From: DSXH01 sp037446915
GTDB lineage: Bacteria; Bacteroidota; Ignavibacteria; Ignavibacteriales; Melioribacteraceae
NCBI GenBank assembly: GCA_037446915.1
Contig: JBBIHP010000129.1
Span: 1-7,175 of the forward strand
DNA: 7,175 nt
Reading direction: 5' to 3'
The position numbers were made by a program, and so were the translations under genes. Position 1 is the first letter of the stretch; each line of letters opens with the position of its first letter. Under the pieces are notes generated by a model. That model ran no database searches, was not told the DNA's origin, and saw nothing but the letters and a program-made list of their open reading frames with translations. Below are positions 1 through 6,259 of this stretch, in pieces.

Positions 1-1028
1 TTAAACGGATTAGGATAATTCTGATATAACACGAATTCATTTTCAATATACGGATCGACTGAAACAGAAGAGGATATTCCGAAATCGAAATCGGCATAAA
101 CAGGTAAATGATCCGAACCGTAATAAAGCGCATCGGCAATTTCCTGCCCAACAACAGAATTTCCGCCATCGTTAATAGAACGGTCGAAGTGCTGCGCATC
201 GTTACCATAGGCGGTGTAACTTTCATTCATAAATTTAACTTTGTTATTATTGCTTGCAAGAGTAGGCGAGAGTAATATATAATCAAAGCGGTCATCCAGG
301 CCGCCGCTTGCACCGCCATCCGGTAAACTGGGCAATCGGGTTGATTGTGTATGAATTGCAGCATAAGCAGAATTATTGAAAATGCCTGAAACACGTATTG
401 GATCGACAAAATAACCTTTGGATTCTGTATTGGTTAGCTTAATATAAGCGGGTTCAAGGGTGCTGTAAAAATTAAAATCACCAACAATAATGTAATAAGC
501 ATTATCAGAAAGTGTTGCGGTTCTTCCCCTTAATGCGGTTACTTCCTTTAATCTTCTTTGCTCGTTTGCTGTGCCCGTGCTCGATTTCAAATGTGCCGAA
601 TAAATAATTATTGTGTCTTTGGAAAATTTATGTACGAGTTTAAATTCAGAAATATCTCTTTCGGTTTGACCCGGATCCGCCTGAATTACAATTGGAGTAT
701 TCGATAAAAATAAAAAAAGAGAATCTTTATAGAAAATTGCGTTGTTGGTTTCATTTACTGCCTGGTTTGGGATAAACACCCCGGATTTATATTTACTGTT
801 TAAGACACGGTTTAAGAATTGCGAAACCGAGTTAGCAGTTTTAATTTCCTGTATAACAAGAATATCCGGTTTTACTGCTTCAACAATTTTTTTGTAATGA
901 ATATTCCTGGAATCGGTTTCGTAATCTGTATAATTAAGAATGTTATAGGTCATTATACGAACGTTGTTCTGCGCAAAAACGGAAATAGATATTAACAGTA
1001 GAACTATTGTTAGTAATAGTTTTTTCAT
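1..1028 (-). CDS. Secreted endonuclease/exonuclease/phosphatase-family protein with T9SS sorting domain (C-terminus off window)
   Basis: The reading frame is open from an ATG at 1028 to the window edge, giving 342 complete codons. It begins with a Sec signal peptide of about 19 residues (MKKLLLTIVLLLISISVFA, then Q). The mature part carries the metal-dependent EEP-fold landmarks in order: YNIL (N29), QE (E61), SAHLK (H146), GDFN (D184, N186), DRFDY (D249) and SDHLP (D306, H307). All expected catalytic residues are present, so a divalent-metal phosphodiesterase or nuclease acting outside the cell is likely. DNase, RNase and lipid phosphodiesterase cannot be told apart. From residue 334 the sequence reads LYQNYPNPFN, the opening of a type A T9SS C-terminal sorting domain. 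That domain usually spans about 70-80 residues, so most of it lies off the window. The protein is probably moved across the outer membrane and released or anchored. It is divergent from the copper gene cluster and shares no operon with it. Confidence 0.9.
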   Translation of the reverse strand, partial: MKKLLLTIVLLLISISVFAQNNVRIMTYNILNYTDYETDSRNIHYKKIVEAVKPDILVIQEIKTANSVSQFLNRVLNSKYKSGVFIPNQAVNETNNAIFYKDSLFLFLSNTPIVIQADPGQTERDISEFKLVHKFSKDTIIIYSAHLKSSTGTANEQRRLKEVTALRGRTATLSDNAYYIIVGDFNFYSTLEPAYIKLTNTESKGYFVDPIRVSGIFNNSAYAAIHTQSTRLPSLPDGGASGGLDDRFDYILLSPTLASNNNKVKFMNESYTAYGNDAQHFDRSINDGGNSVVGQEIADALYYGSDHLPVYADFDFGISSSVSVDPYIENEFVLYQNYPNPF

Positions 1029-1054
1029 GTAATAACCTGGAATTTTATCCTGTT

Positions 1055-1062
1055 CAAAAATA
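1055..1062 (-). promoter_or_regulatory. Possible -7 promoter box (TATTTTTG) of the secreted nuclease gene
   Basis: On the minus strand this octamer matches the Bacteroidota sigma-factor -7 consensus TAnnTTTG exactly. It lies 26 bases upstream of the nuclease ATG, a reasonable distance. I see no good TTG/TTTG -33 element about 20 bases further upstream, and the region is AT-rich, so a chance match is possible. Confidence 0.3.
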
Positions 1063-1092
1063 GAAAAATCGTAGTTCTTGAGCGTCATCTCA

Positions 1093-1121
1093 TTTAGAGT
1101 GAAAACGATCTTTTTTATATG
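1093..1121 (+). promoter_or_regulatory. Possible sigma70-like promoter of the copper gene cluster
   Basis: TTTAGA (1093-1098) and TATATG (1116-1121) are separated by 17 bases, and the second hexamer ends 28 bases before the Sco ATG. The 121-base gap between the divergent nuclease and Sco genes must hold the promoters for both. Each hexamer is an imperfect match and the local sequence is AT-rich, so this is a weak call. I see no obvious inverted repeat that would act as a copper-repressor operator. Confidence 0.25.
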
Positions 1122-1149
1122 TAATTTTAATCAAAACAAGAAATTAATT

Positions 1150-1734
1150 ATGCAAAAAGTACTTATTAATTATTTGTTGATATTAGCATTGATAGCCGGA
1201 TGCGGCAATGATTTTACTGTTATAGAAAATCTTGGTGCTTCAAATTATCAGCTTACCAATCAGAATGAAAAAGAAGTTCTCTTTCCCGATTTTGTAAAAG
1301 GCAAAACTGTAATAGCCGGTTATATTTTTACTAACTGTCCGGATATCTGTCCATTAACTACAAATAACATGCGTCTTATTCAAGAGCGGCTGGAAAAAGA
1401 AGAAGTAGATAATGTTCAATTTGTTTCGATAAGTTTTGATCCTGAGAATGATACACCCGGAGTACTTAAAAAATTTGCAGAGATACGAAACCTCGATTTA
1501 AGAAACTGGACATTTTTAACAGGCGACAAACCGGTAATTGATAAACTGATGAAACACGTTGGCGTGGTTGCCGTCCCGGGTGATTCAACTGTTTTTCCCT
1601 CCGGTAAAGTAAGTTATTATTATATCCACACTGATCGCATTCAACTAATTGACAACGAGGGGAGAATACGAAAAAATTATCCCGGCAGCTCAATAAACAT
1701 CGAAGAAATTATTAACGACATAAAATCACTGTAA
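1150..1734 (+). CDS. Sco1/SenC/PrrC-family copper-binding lipoprotein
   Basis: This 194-residue protein belongs to the Sco family of thioredoxin-fold proteins, which insert copper into, or reduce, the CuA centre of cytochrome c oxidase. I see a lipoprotein signal ending in LIAGC, so Cys18 should be lipidated and the protein membrane-anchored facing the periplasm. The copper-binding CxxxC motif is in TNCPDICP (Cys63 and Cys67). The family segment SFDPENDTP spans residues 95-103, and the third ligand is His160 in YYYIHTDRIQLID. All three copper ligands are present and the length is normal. The frame stays open upstream to a TTG at 1078, but I chose ATG 1150 because it places the lipobox correctly; the 24-residue extension would bury the signal peptide. 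No strong Shine-Dalgarno precedes it. It is the first gene of a four-gene plus-strand unit, directly before a PCu(A)C chaperone, its usual functional partner. Confidence 0.93.
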   Translation: MQKVLINYLLILALIAGCGNDFTVIENLGASNYQLTNQNEKEVLFPDFVKGKTVIAGYIFTNCPDICPLTTNNMRLIQERLEKEEVDNVQFVSISFDPENDTPGVLKKFAEIRNLDLRNWTFLTGDKPVIDKLMKHVGVVAVPGDSTVFPSGKVSYYYIHTDRIQLIDNEGRIRKNYPGSSINIEEIINDIKSL

Positions 1735-1751
1735 AGAAGTAAGGCGTTTTT

Positions 1752-2210
1752 ATGAAAACCAGATTTATTATTTATTCGCTGCTATGTGTTACGCTTTTAG
1801 TAAACGCACAGCAGAATAAAAATCAAAGCTCTAAAATTGAACTAAAAGATGCATGGATTCGTGTTTCGGCTCAGGGCTCTAATACGGCTCTCTTCTTCGA
1901 AGTAGTTAATAATTCTGATAAACCCGATACTCTGCTTGCCGCCGAATCTAATCTGGCAGAAGTAGTTGAAGTTCACGAAACATTTAAGCGCGAAAACGAT
2001 ATGATGGGAATGCGCAAAGTAAATTTTGTTGTAATTCCACCAAAGAGTACAATAAAATTTAAACCACGCGATCTCCACGTTATGCTTATTAAACTGAAAT
2101 CCGATTTGAAAGTTGGCGATAAGGGTGAGGCAATATTAGTCTTTAAGAATGCCGGAAAATTAAAAGCAGAAGCTGCTGTCCGGGACATGCAGATGATGAT
2201 GAACCGTTGA
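1752..2210 (+). CDS. PCu(A)C-family periplasmic copper chaperone
   Basis: This 152-residue exported protein belongs to the PCu(A)C (formerly DUF461) family. These cupredoxin-like chaperones bind Cu(I) in the periplasm and pass it to Sco or directly to the oxidase CuA site. A signal peptide of about 19 residues ends at VNA, followed by QQ. The family copper motif H(M)X10MX21HXM can be read with exact spacing: His75, Met87, His109 and Met111. The optional Met after the first His is Glu76 here. Extra Met residues occur at 84 and 85, and the C-terminus ends in a Met-rich stretch (MQMMMNR) that could add weak Cu(I) sites. It begins 17 bases after the Sco stop with AAGTAAGG as a likely ribosome site, so the two are very probably co-transcribed. 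Confidence 0.92.
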   Translation: MKTRFIIYSLLCVTLLVNAQQNKNQSSKIELKDAWIRVSAQGSNTALFFEVVNNSDKPDTLLAAESNLAEVVEVHETFKRENDMMGMRKVNFVVIPPKSTIKFKPRDLHVMLIKLKSDLKVGDKGEAILVFKNAGKLKAEAAVRDMQMMMNR

Positions 2211-2222
2211 TAAATTATTTAC

Positions 2223-2226
2223 GGAG
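2223..2226 (+). promoter_or_regulatory. Ribosome binding site GGAG supporting a TTG start
   Basis: GGAG sits five bases before the TTG at 2232. This is the main evidence that translation of the next gene begins at a non-ATG codon, together with the signal peptide that begins exactly there. The first in-frame ATG would remove the signal peptide. Confidence 0.6.
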
Positions 2227-2231
2227 CTTAT

Positions 2232-3137
2232 TTGAAAACACTGTTATATCTTTACACTACAATAATTATAAGCTTATTATTTATTGTGGCAAACATATCC
2301 GCACAAATAAAAACGGATCCTTCAAAAAATCTTCCGGGCGATATTAACGGATGGTCCGTTATTGAAGCCGACCGCCATTTTGATAATGAAACGCTTTACG
2401 ATTATATAGACGGTTCTGCCGAAATGTTTTTGAGTTTTGGCTTCTCAAAAGTGTTTAACCGTATTTATTCCCGCAATAATCAGCCCGATATAATAGTTGA
2501 TATTTTCTACATGAATTCCTCTTACGATGCATTTGGCGTCTTCACACATTCTGTTGGTAAGCTTGAACATGAGTTCGGCCAGCAGTCCCAGCAAACGGAA
2601 GGCGCAATAATATTCTGGAAAAGTAATTACTACGTTTCGATTCTTTGTCACCCGGAAACCTCCGAATCAAGAGAAGCAATTTCAAAACTTGCCGGGATTA
2701 TAGATAAATCAATAAATGAAACAGGACCGTTGCCTGAAATAATAAATTACATTCCCAATAGGAATCTTGTTGAAGAGAGCGTTCGGTATTTCCGTCACTA
2801 TAATTGGATCAACTCGCACACATTTATTTCTAACGATAATATATTTAACATCGATCAGAACACTAACGGGATTCTGGCGCAGTACAAAGAGAAAAACGGA
2901 AATGCAATATTTCTTCTAATCATGTATCCCGATGAAACTTCTTCTGCATCAGCACTAAATAAATTTTTTGAAAGTTATGAAGAAAAAGTAGTTCCGGATC
3001 AAATCCAGCAATCAAAAAACAACACATGGTTCGGAATTAAGAGAGTTAAAAATTTTATTGCCGGAATATTCGATTCTTCCTCAAAGGATTTTGCCGATAA
3101 TATTTTAAGCAGTGCGGAATCAATTATAAATAAATAG
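2232..3137 (+). CDS. Exported protein of unknown function, DUF6599-like
   Basis: This 301-residue protein has a Sec signal peptide of about 24 residues ending in ISA, then Q, so it is periplasmic or outside the cell. The mature part opens with a short segment reading LPGDINGW (residues 34-41), followed by LYDYIDGSAEMFLSFGF (55-71). This pattern I associate with the DUF6599 family, whose members share a Y-I-N/D-G-x-A-E core. I recall this from memory and have not checked it. The rest alternates beta-rich and amphipathic segments, with no cofactor motif and a single Cys in the mature protein (SILCHPE). Translation appears to start at TTG behind GGAG. It lies 21 bases after the copper chaperone and 14 bases before the Tat-exported gene, so all four should share a transcript. 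A role in copper or oxidase assembly is possible only by position. Confidence 0.75.
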   Translation: MKTLLYLYTTIIISLLFIVANISAQIKTDPSKNLPGDINGWSVIEADRHFDNETLYDYIDGSAEMFLSFGFSKVFNRIYSRNNQPDIIVDIFYMNSSYDAFGVFTHSVGKLEHEFGQQSQQTEGAIIFWKSNYYVSILCHPETSESREAISKLAGIIDKSINETGPLPEIINYIPNRNLVEESVRYFRHYNWINSHTFISNDNIFNIDQNTNGILAQYKEKNGNAIFLLIMYPDETSSASALNKFFESYEEKVVPDQIQQSKNNTWFGIKRVKNFIAGIFDSSSKDFADNILSSAESIINK

Positions 3138-3151
3138 AGAAGCGGGGTCGT

Positions 3152-4045
3152 ATGTCAACAAAAAATTTAACAAGGCGAGAATTTATTAAAACCGGTTCAT
3201 TAGCTGCTGCTGCCGGAACATTTATTTTAAATAATCCGCGAGCACTATTTGCAGCACCAGAAGAAAAATCCCGTGTTGTATTGATCAGAAATAAGAGCGT
3301 AATAAACGAAGACGGTAAATTAAATCCTGAAGTTATTCAGGAAATGCTGGATGAATCGGCAAGAGTTCTTTTTAATACTAAGGAAACAAGCCAGGCATGG
3401 AAAAAGATAATTAAACCGGAAGATATAGTTGGAATCAAAACTAATGTGTGGAATTATTTACGAACACCGATCGAATTAGAAAATGCTATTAAGAAACGAG
3501 TAATGGAATGCGGTGTTGCAGAAGAAAAAATTGGTATTAAAGATCGGGGTGTTTTGCGGGATCCGGTATTTCAAAAAGCAACCGCGCTTATTAATTCGCG
3601 ACCAATGAGAACTCATTACTGGTCGGGCGTGGGAAGTTTGATTAAGAACTATATTATGTTTGTTGATAAGCCGGCCGATTGGCATGGCGATTCTTGTGCC
3701 GACCTTGCTGCTCTTTGGAGACTTCCGATTGTTGCAGACAAGACACGTTTAAATATTCTGGTTATGCTTACACCGCAATTTCATAACATTGGTCCGCATG
3801 GCTTTAGTCCAGAATACGTATGGAAATATTACGGTTTAATTGTTGGAGTGGATCCTGTTGCGTGCGATGCTGTAGGACTAAAAATTATTGAAGCAAAGAG
3901 AAAAGAATATTTTGGCGAAGATAAACCATTAAACCCGCCCGCAAAACATATTGAGCTTGCTGATACAAGACATAATCTTGGTAATGCGGATTTGAAGAAA
4001 ATCAATTTGATAAAAATCGGTTATAAAGAAGGAATTTTTATTTAA
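3152..4045 (+). CDS. Tat-exported DUF362-type protein
   Basis: This 297-residue protein starts with a twin-arginine signal: TRREFIK (Arg8-Arg9), a short hydrophobic stretch through about residue 27, and a likely cleavage near LFAA. It should be exported already folded, which often implies a bound cofactor. The mature part resembles DUF362: IVGIKTNVW (residues 92-100), HYWSGVGSLIKNY (155-167) and the C-terminal signature GVDPVACD (232-239). Many DUF362 proteins carry ferredoxin-like CxxCxxC clusters. None is seen here: there are only three separate Cys (120, 182, 238), with His155, His178, His211 and His216 as other possible metal ligands. GGGG at 3144-3147 is a likely ribosome site. It is the last gene of the copper cluster and is followed by a hairpin. 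The enzymatic activity is unknown. Confidence 0.82.
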   Translation: MSTKNLTRREFIKTGSLAAAAGTFILNNPRALFAAPEEKSRVVLIRNKSVINEDGKLNPEVIQEMLDESARVLFNTKETSQAWKKIIKPEDIVGIKTNVWNYLRTPIELENAIKKRVMECGVAEEKIGIKDRGVLRDPVFQKATALINSRPMRTHYWSGVGSLIKNYIMFVDKPADWHGDSCADLAALWRLPIVADKTRLNILVMLTPQFHNIGPHGFSPEYVWKYYGLIVGVDPVACDAVGLKIIEAKRKEYFGEDKPLNPPAKHIELADTRHNLGNADLKKINLIKIGYKEGIFI

Positions 4046-4055
4046 CTTAACAAAA

Positions 4056-4076
4056 CGGCGGAATCGATTTCCGCCG
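4056..4076. terminator. Hairpin terminator between convergent gene units
   Basis: CGGCGGAA (4056-4063) and TTCCGCCG (4069-4076) form a perfect 8-bp stem around a 5-base loop. It sits in the 56-base gap between the two converging stops. On the minus strand the stem is followed by TTTTGTT, a fair U-tract, so it best terminates the SPFH-to-hydrolase unit. On the plus strand the following bases are CGTTGTGA, a poor U-tract, so plus-strand termination would be weaker or depend on other factors. Confidence 0.7.
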
Positions 4077-4101
4077 CGTTGTGATAAATTTGCTGTTCTG
4101 A

Positions 4102-5508
4102 TTATTTTGTAGTTTCTCTAATCCAATCGCCAATTATTTTGAGAGCATTCGGCGAAAATGTTTCTTCAATTTCGCCATATTCATTTGGCGAACCAGTCTT
4201 ACTATTCTGGAATAGATGATTTAATCCTGGCAGTTCTACTGTTTTGAAATTTTTATTACCTGCAATTTTTAACGCTTCTTCTATCCCGCTTAAATTTTCT
4301 TTTGGAGGCACCTGTAAATCCTTTTCACCGTTAAGAGCCAATACCGGAACGCGTACATTTTCTAAATACTCTGCCGGATCAAACTTAAGAAAAAATCTGA
4401 ACCATGGGCTTAATAGCGTTCTAACCGATTGCTCAAAGTTACCGCGGCTATATTCCGGTTTATTTTTTTCTTCATCGGTTAAATTTGCAATCTGATCTTC
4501 AAATAATTTTTCAAGCTCTTTAAATGCAAGCGCACTATCCGGTTGTTCAACGACAATTTGATAAGCCGCTTTATTTGTTTTAACGCTTTCTTCAACTTTA
4601 TCAGGCGGCGTTCCATTGGCTTTTAATATGAGCTCTGTTTGCAATGCAAGCAAGTCGCTCCCCTTCATTCCAGGTCCGGCAAGCAATACAATAAATGCAA
4701 CGTCATCGGAATTTGAAGCTGCCATTGGCGCAATCATTCCGCCTTCACTATGACCGATAATCCCGATTTTTTTTGGATCGACTTCGTTACGTGTTTTAAG
4801 ATATTCCACGGCAGCCAATGCATCGGTTACAAAATCAGCAGAGGTTGCTGCAGCAAAATTTCCGGTTGATTTGCTAACGCCCCGGTCATCGAAACGCAAT
4901 ACTGCAATTCCGTTGCGCGATAGATAATCTGCAATTACTAAAAACGGTTTGTGCTTAAAGATTGTTTCGTCTCTATCCTGAGCGCCCGATCCGGTTACCA
5001 TAACAACAGCGGGAAATTTTTTATTTTCTTTGGGATAAGTGAAAGAACCCACTAACTTGATGTTGACTGTTTTATTTTCGAACACAACCTCTTCATCGTT
5101 GTATGGAAACGGAGGCCCGGGTGTCTGAGGTCTTTTAATCTCCGTAAGCTTTTCAACTTTTTTTAGATTGAGCGGTAATGTTAATGTTGCTTGTTTAAAT
5201 ATTCCAACAATAACCATACTGTCTTTCTCAATTTTACCGGCGTATTTCGCCATTATTGATGAGACTTCGAATTTTACACTATCTTCCGTTACAGTTATAA
5301 AACTCACCGGAATATTTTCTACGCTTTGATCCGGACTATCGAGCTTTGCTGTAATAATACCTTTTTCATCTGTCGTGGTCTTTAATACAAGACGAAGCGT
5401 CATGCCACCAATCTTCAACTTTCCTTCCCAGAGTTCTGTCTGCTGAGCAGTTAATACTGTTGTTGATAAAATAAATAATACGATAACCATAAAAATTCTT
5501 TTCACCAT
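4102..5508 (-). CDS. Exported alpha/beta hydrolase (serine esterase/peptidase-like) with N-terminal beta domain
   Basis: This 468-residue protein has a Sec signal peptide of about 21 residues (ending LTA, then QQ). A beta-rich N-terminal region spans roughly residues 24-120 and reads like a repeated-strand lipocalin-like or accessory domain. A Pro-rich linker (126-135) leads to an alpha/beta-hydrolase domain. The catalytic triad can be read as Ser254 in GHSEGG, Asp397 in NGEKDLQVP and His431 in GLNHLF. VTGSGAQDRDE (171-181) and RFDDRGVSKS (205-214) are typical of the oxyanion region of this family. A helical lid insertion lies at about 280-370. It is probably a periplasmic esterase, acylhydrolase or peptidase; the substrate cannot be inferred. 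Its ATG overlaps the stop of the ribbon-helix-helix gene (TAATG), and AGGGAG lies within the end of that gene, so translation is probably coupled. The hairpin lies after its stop. Confidence 0.9.
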   Translation of the reverse strand: MVKRIFMVIVLFILSTTVLTAQQTELWEGKLKIGGMTLRLVLKTTTDEKGIITAKLDSPDQSVENIPVSFITVTEDSVKFEVSSIMAKYAGKIEKDSMVIVGIFKQATLTLPLNLKKVEKLTEIKRPQTPGPPFPYNDEEVVFENKTVNIKLVGSFTYPKENKKFPAVVMVTGSGAQDRDETIFKHKPFLVIADYLSRNGIAVLRFDDRGVSKSTGNFAAATSADFVTDALAAVEYLKTRNEVDPKKIGIIGHSEGGMIAPMAASNSDDVAFIVLLAGPGMKGSDLLALQTELILKANGTPPDKVEESVKTNKAAYQIVVEQPDSALAFKELEKLFEDQIANLTDEEKNKPEYSRGNFEQSVRTLLSPWFRFFLKFDPAEYLENVRVPVLALNGEKDLQVPPKENLSGIEEALKIAGNKNFKTVELPGLNHLFQNSKTGSPNEYGEIEETFSPNALKIIGDWIRETTK

Positions 5509-5720
5509 TAATTCTCCCTATTTGATTCTTTATCCAATTCGGGCTTGTTTGTTGCTGAACTAACCGAACTATTGTTAACTCTGCCCGACTTTTTTAATGC
5601 ATCCTTAAGCAGATACTCAATCTGCGAATTGATACTTCTAAAATCATCAGCCGCCCACTTTTCTAAAGCGGTATAAATAGCTTCATCTATTCTAAGCAGA
5701 AATTTTTTCTTATCAGCCAT
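5508..5720 (-). CDS. Small Arc-like ribbon-helix-helix DNA-binding protein
   Basis: This 70-residue protein has the ribbon-helix-helix plan of Arc/MetJ-type repressors. It shows a basic beta strand (KKKFLLRID, residues 4-12), helix A (about 13-25, AIYTALEKWAADD), a turn at FRSIN, and helix B (about 29-44, SQIEYLLKDALKK). The last 25 residues are a polar Ser/Asn/Glu-rich tail with no clear structure. Such proteins bind DNA as dimers, with the strand reading the major groove. TAAGGA (5727-5732), overlapping the upstream gene's stop, is a good ribosome site. It follows the 172-residue gene by 9 bases and shares one base with the hydrolase start. No toxin gene of a recognisable family adjoins it, so autoregulation of this gene string is a better guess than an antitoxin role. 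Confidence 0.82.
   Translation of the reverse strand: MADKKKFLLRIDEAIYTALEKWAADDFRSINSQIEYLLKDALKKSGRVNNSSVSSATNKPELDKESNREN
5514..5519 (-). promoter_or_regulatory. Ribosome binding site AGGGAG for the coupled hydrolase start
   Basis: AGGGAG lies inside the last codons of the ribbon-helix-helix gene, five bases before the hydrolase ATG. It fixes that start over the in-frame Met seven codons in, and with the TAATG overlap it points to translational coupling. Confidence 0.65.
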
Positions 5721-5726
5721 TTTAAA

Positions 5727-5732
5727 TCCTTA
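5727..5732 (-). promoter_or_regulatory. Ribosome binding site TAAGGA for the ribbon-helix-helix gene
   Basis: TAAGGA lies six bases before the ATG at 5720, and its first three bases are the stop codon of the 172-residue gene. This arrangement favours re-initiation by ribosomes finishing the upstream gene. Confidence 0.6.
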
Positions 5733-6248
5733 AGCTACAGCTCCGCCGGAACGTTGTTGCGATGAAATATACCACGCCAACAAAATCACCCATGGATATT
5801 TATCCAGAAGCTCCGACCTCTTCTGAATATAAAACTCGGTTCTATCATTCCAGGAAAGTTTGTCTTTAATCATTACCAGACATTCTTCCGCTGAATTCTG
5901 GACTCCGTAAGAGCCCTTGAAACATTTAAAAAATATTTTTAGTACTTCGCCCATCGGCAGTGAAACAATTCCGCCCGATTTAAATCCCTTTTTTTTATAA
6001 GAAGCAAAAGGAAGCTGCTTGCCAGCCTCCTTAATTTCTATTATATTTTTCCAGAAGCTTGGACGGTAAACGAACCATTTATTATCGCCCCATGTAATTT
6101 CAAAATCCGATCCATACCATTTAGGGTAATTAATAGAAGCAATAATTTCTTCTTCGCATTTTAAGTCGTAATCTCTCTTAAGGAATTTAGGTTGAGTTAG
6201 TAAGAGAGTTCGGTCCATGTAATCCGATAATTTTTTTCCTGTTTCCAT
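5730..6248 (-). CDS. Conserved-looking hypothetical protein between SPFH and ribbon-helix-helix genes
   Basis: I do not recognise this 172-residue protein with certainty. It has no signal peptide and should be cytoplasmic. From residue 15 (LLLTQPKFLKRDYDL) it reads as a run of short beta strands with aromatic residues (FEITWGDNKWFVYRPSFW), then GGIVSLPMGEVLKIFFK. It ends with a hydrophobic segment (YPWVILLAWYISS, about 149-162) and a short basic/Gly tail. The strand pattern loosely recalls tubby-like/LURP-one-type beta barrels, which associate with membranes, but this is a fold guess. The segment near the C-terminus could be a membrane-contacting helix. No strong Shine-Dalgarno precedes ATG 6248. 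An alternative start is Met11, just before the LLLTQPK segment. It lies 11 bases after the SPFH stop, so it is probably a co-expressed partner of the SPFH protein. Confidence 0.75.
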   Translation of the reverse strand: METGKKLSDYMDRTLLLTQPKFLKRDYDLKCEEEIIASINYPKWYGSDFEITWGDNKWFVYRPSFWKNIIEIKEAGKQLPFASYKKKGFKSGGIVSLPMGEVLKIFFKCFKGSYGVQNSAEECLVMIKDKLSWNDRTEFYIQKRSELLDKYPWVILLAWYISSQQRSGGAVA

Positions 6249-6259
6249 TTTAATTTATC

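Noticed and set aside
227..409. 60-codon minus-strand open frame
   Set aside because: It lies inside the secreted nuclease gene in a different frame, which has full EEP motifs; this one resembles nothing and has no ribosome site.
1078..1149. In-frame TTG-initiated extension of the Sco protein
   Set aside because: It would add 24 residues before a complete lipoprotein signal peptide and moves the lipobox too far from the N-terminus; ATG 1150 fits the family.
2190..2203. Short ATG trinucleotide repeat near the end of the PCu(A)C gene
   Set aside because: Only three units, explained by the Met-rich C-terminus of the encoded protein.
5508..5720. Antitoxin of a toxin-antitoxin pair
   Set aside because: Neither neighbour looks like a toxin: one is a 468-residue exported hydrolase, the other a 172-residue beta-rich protein in an SPFH gene string.
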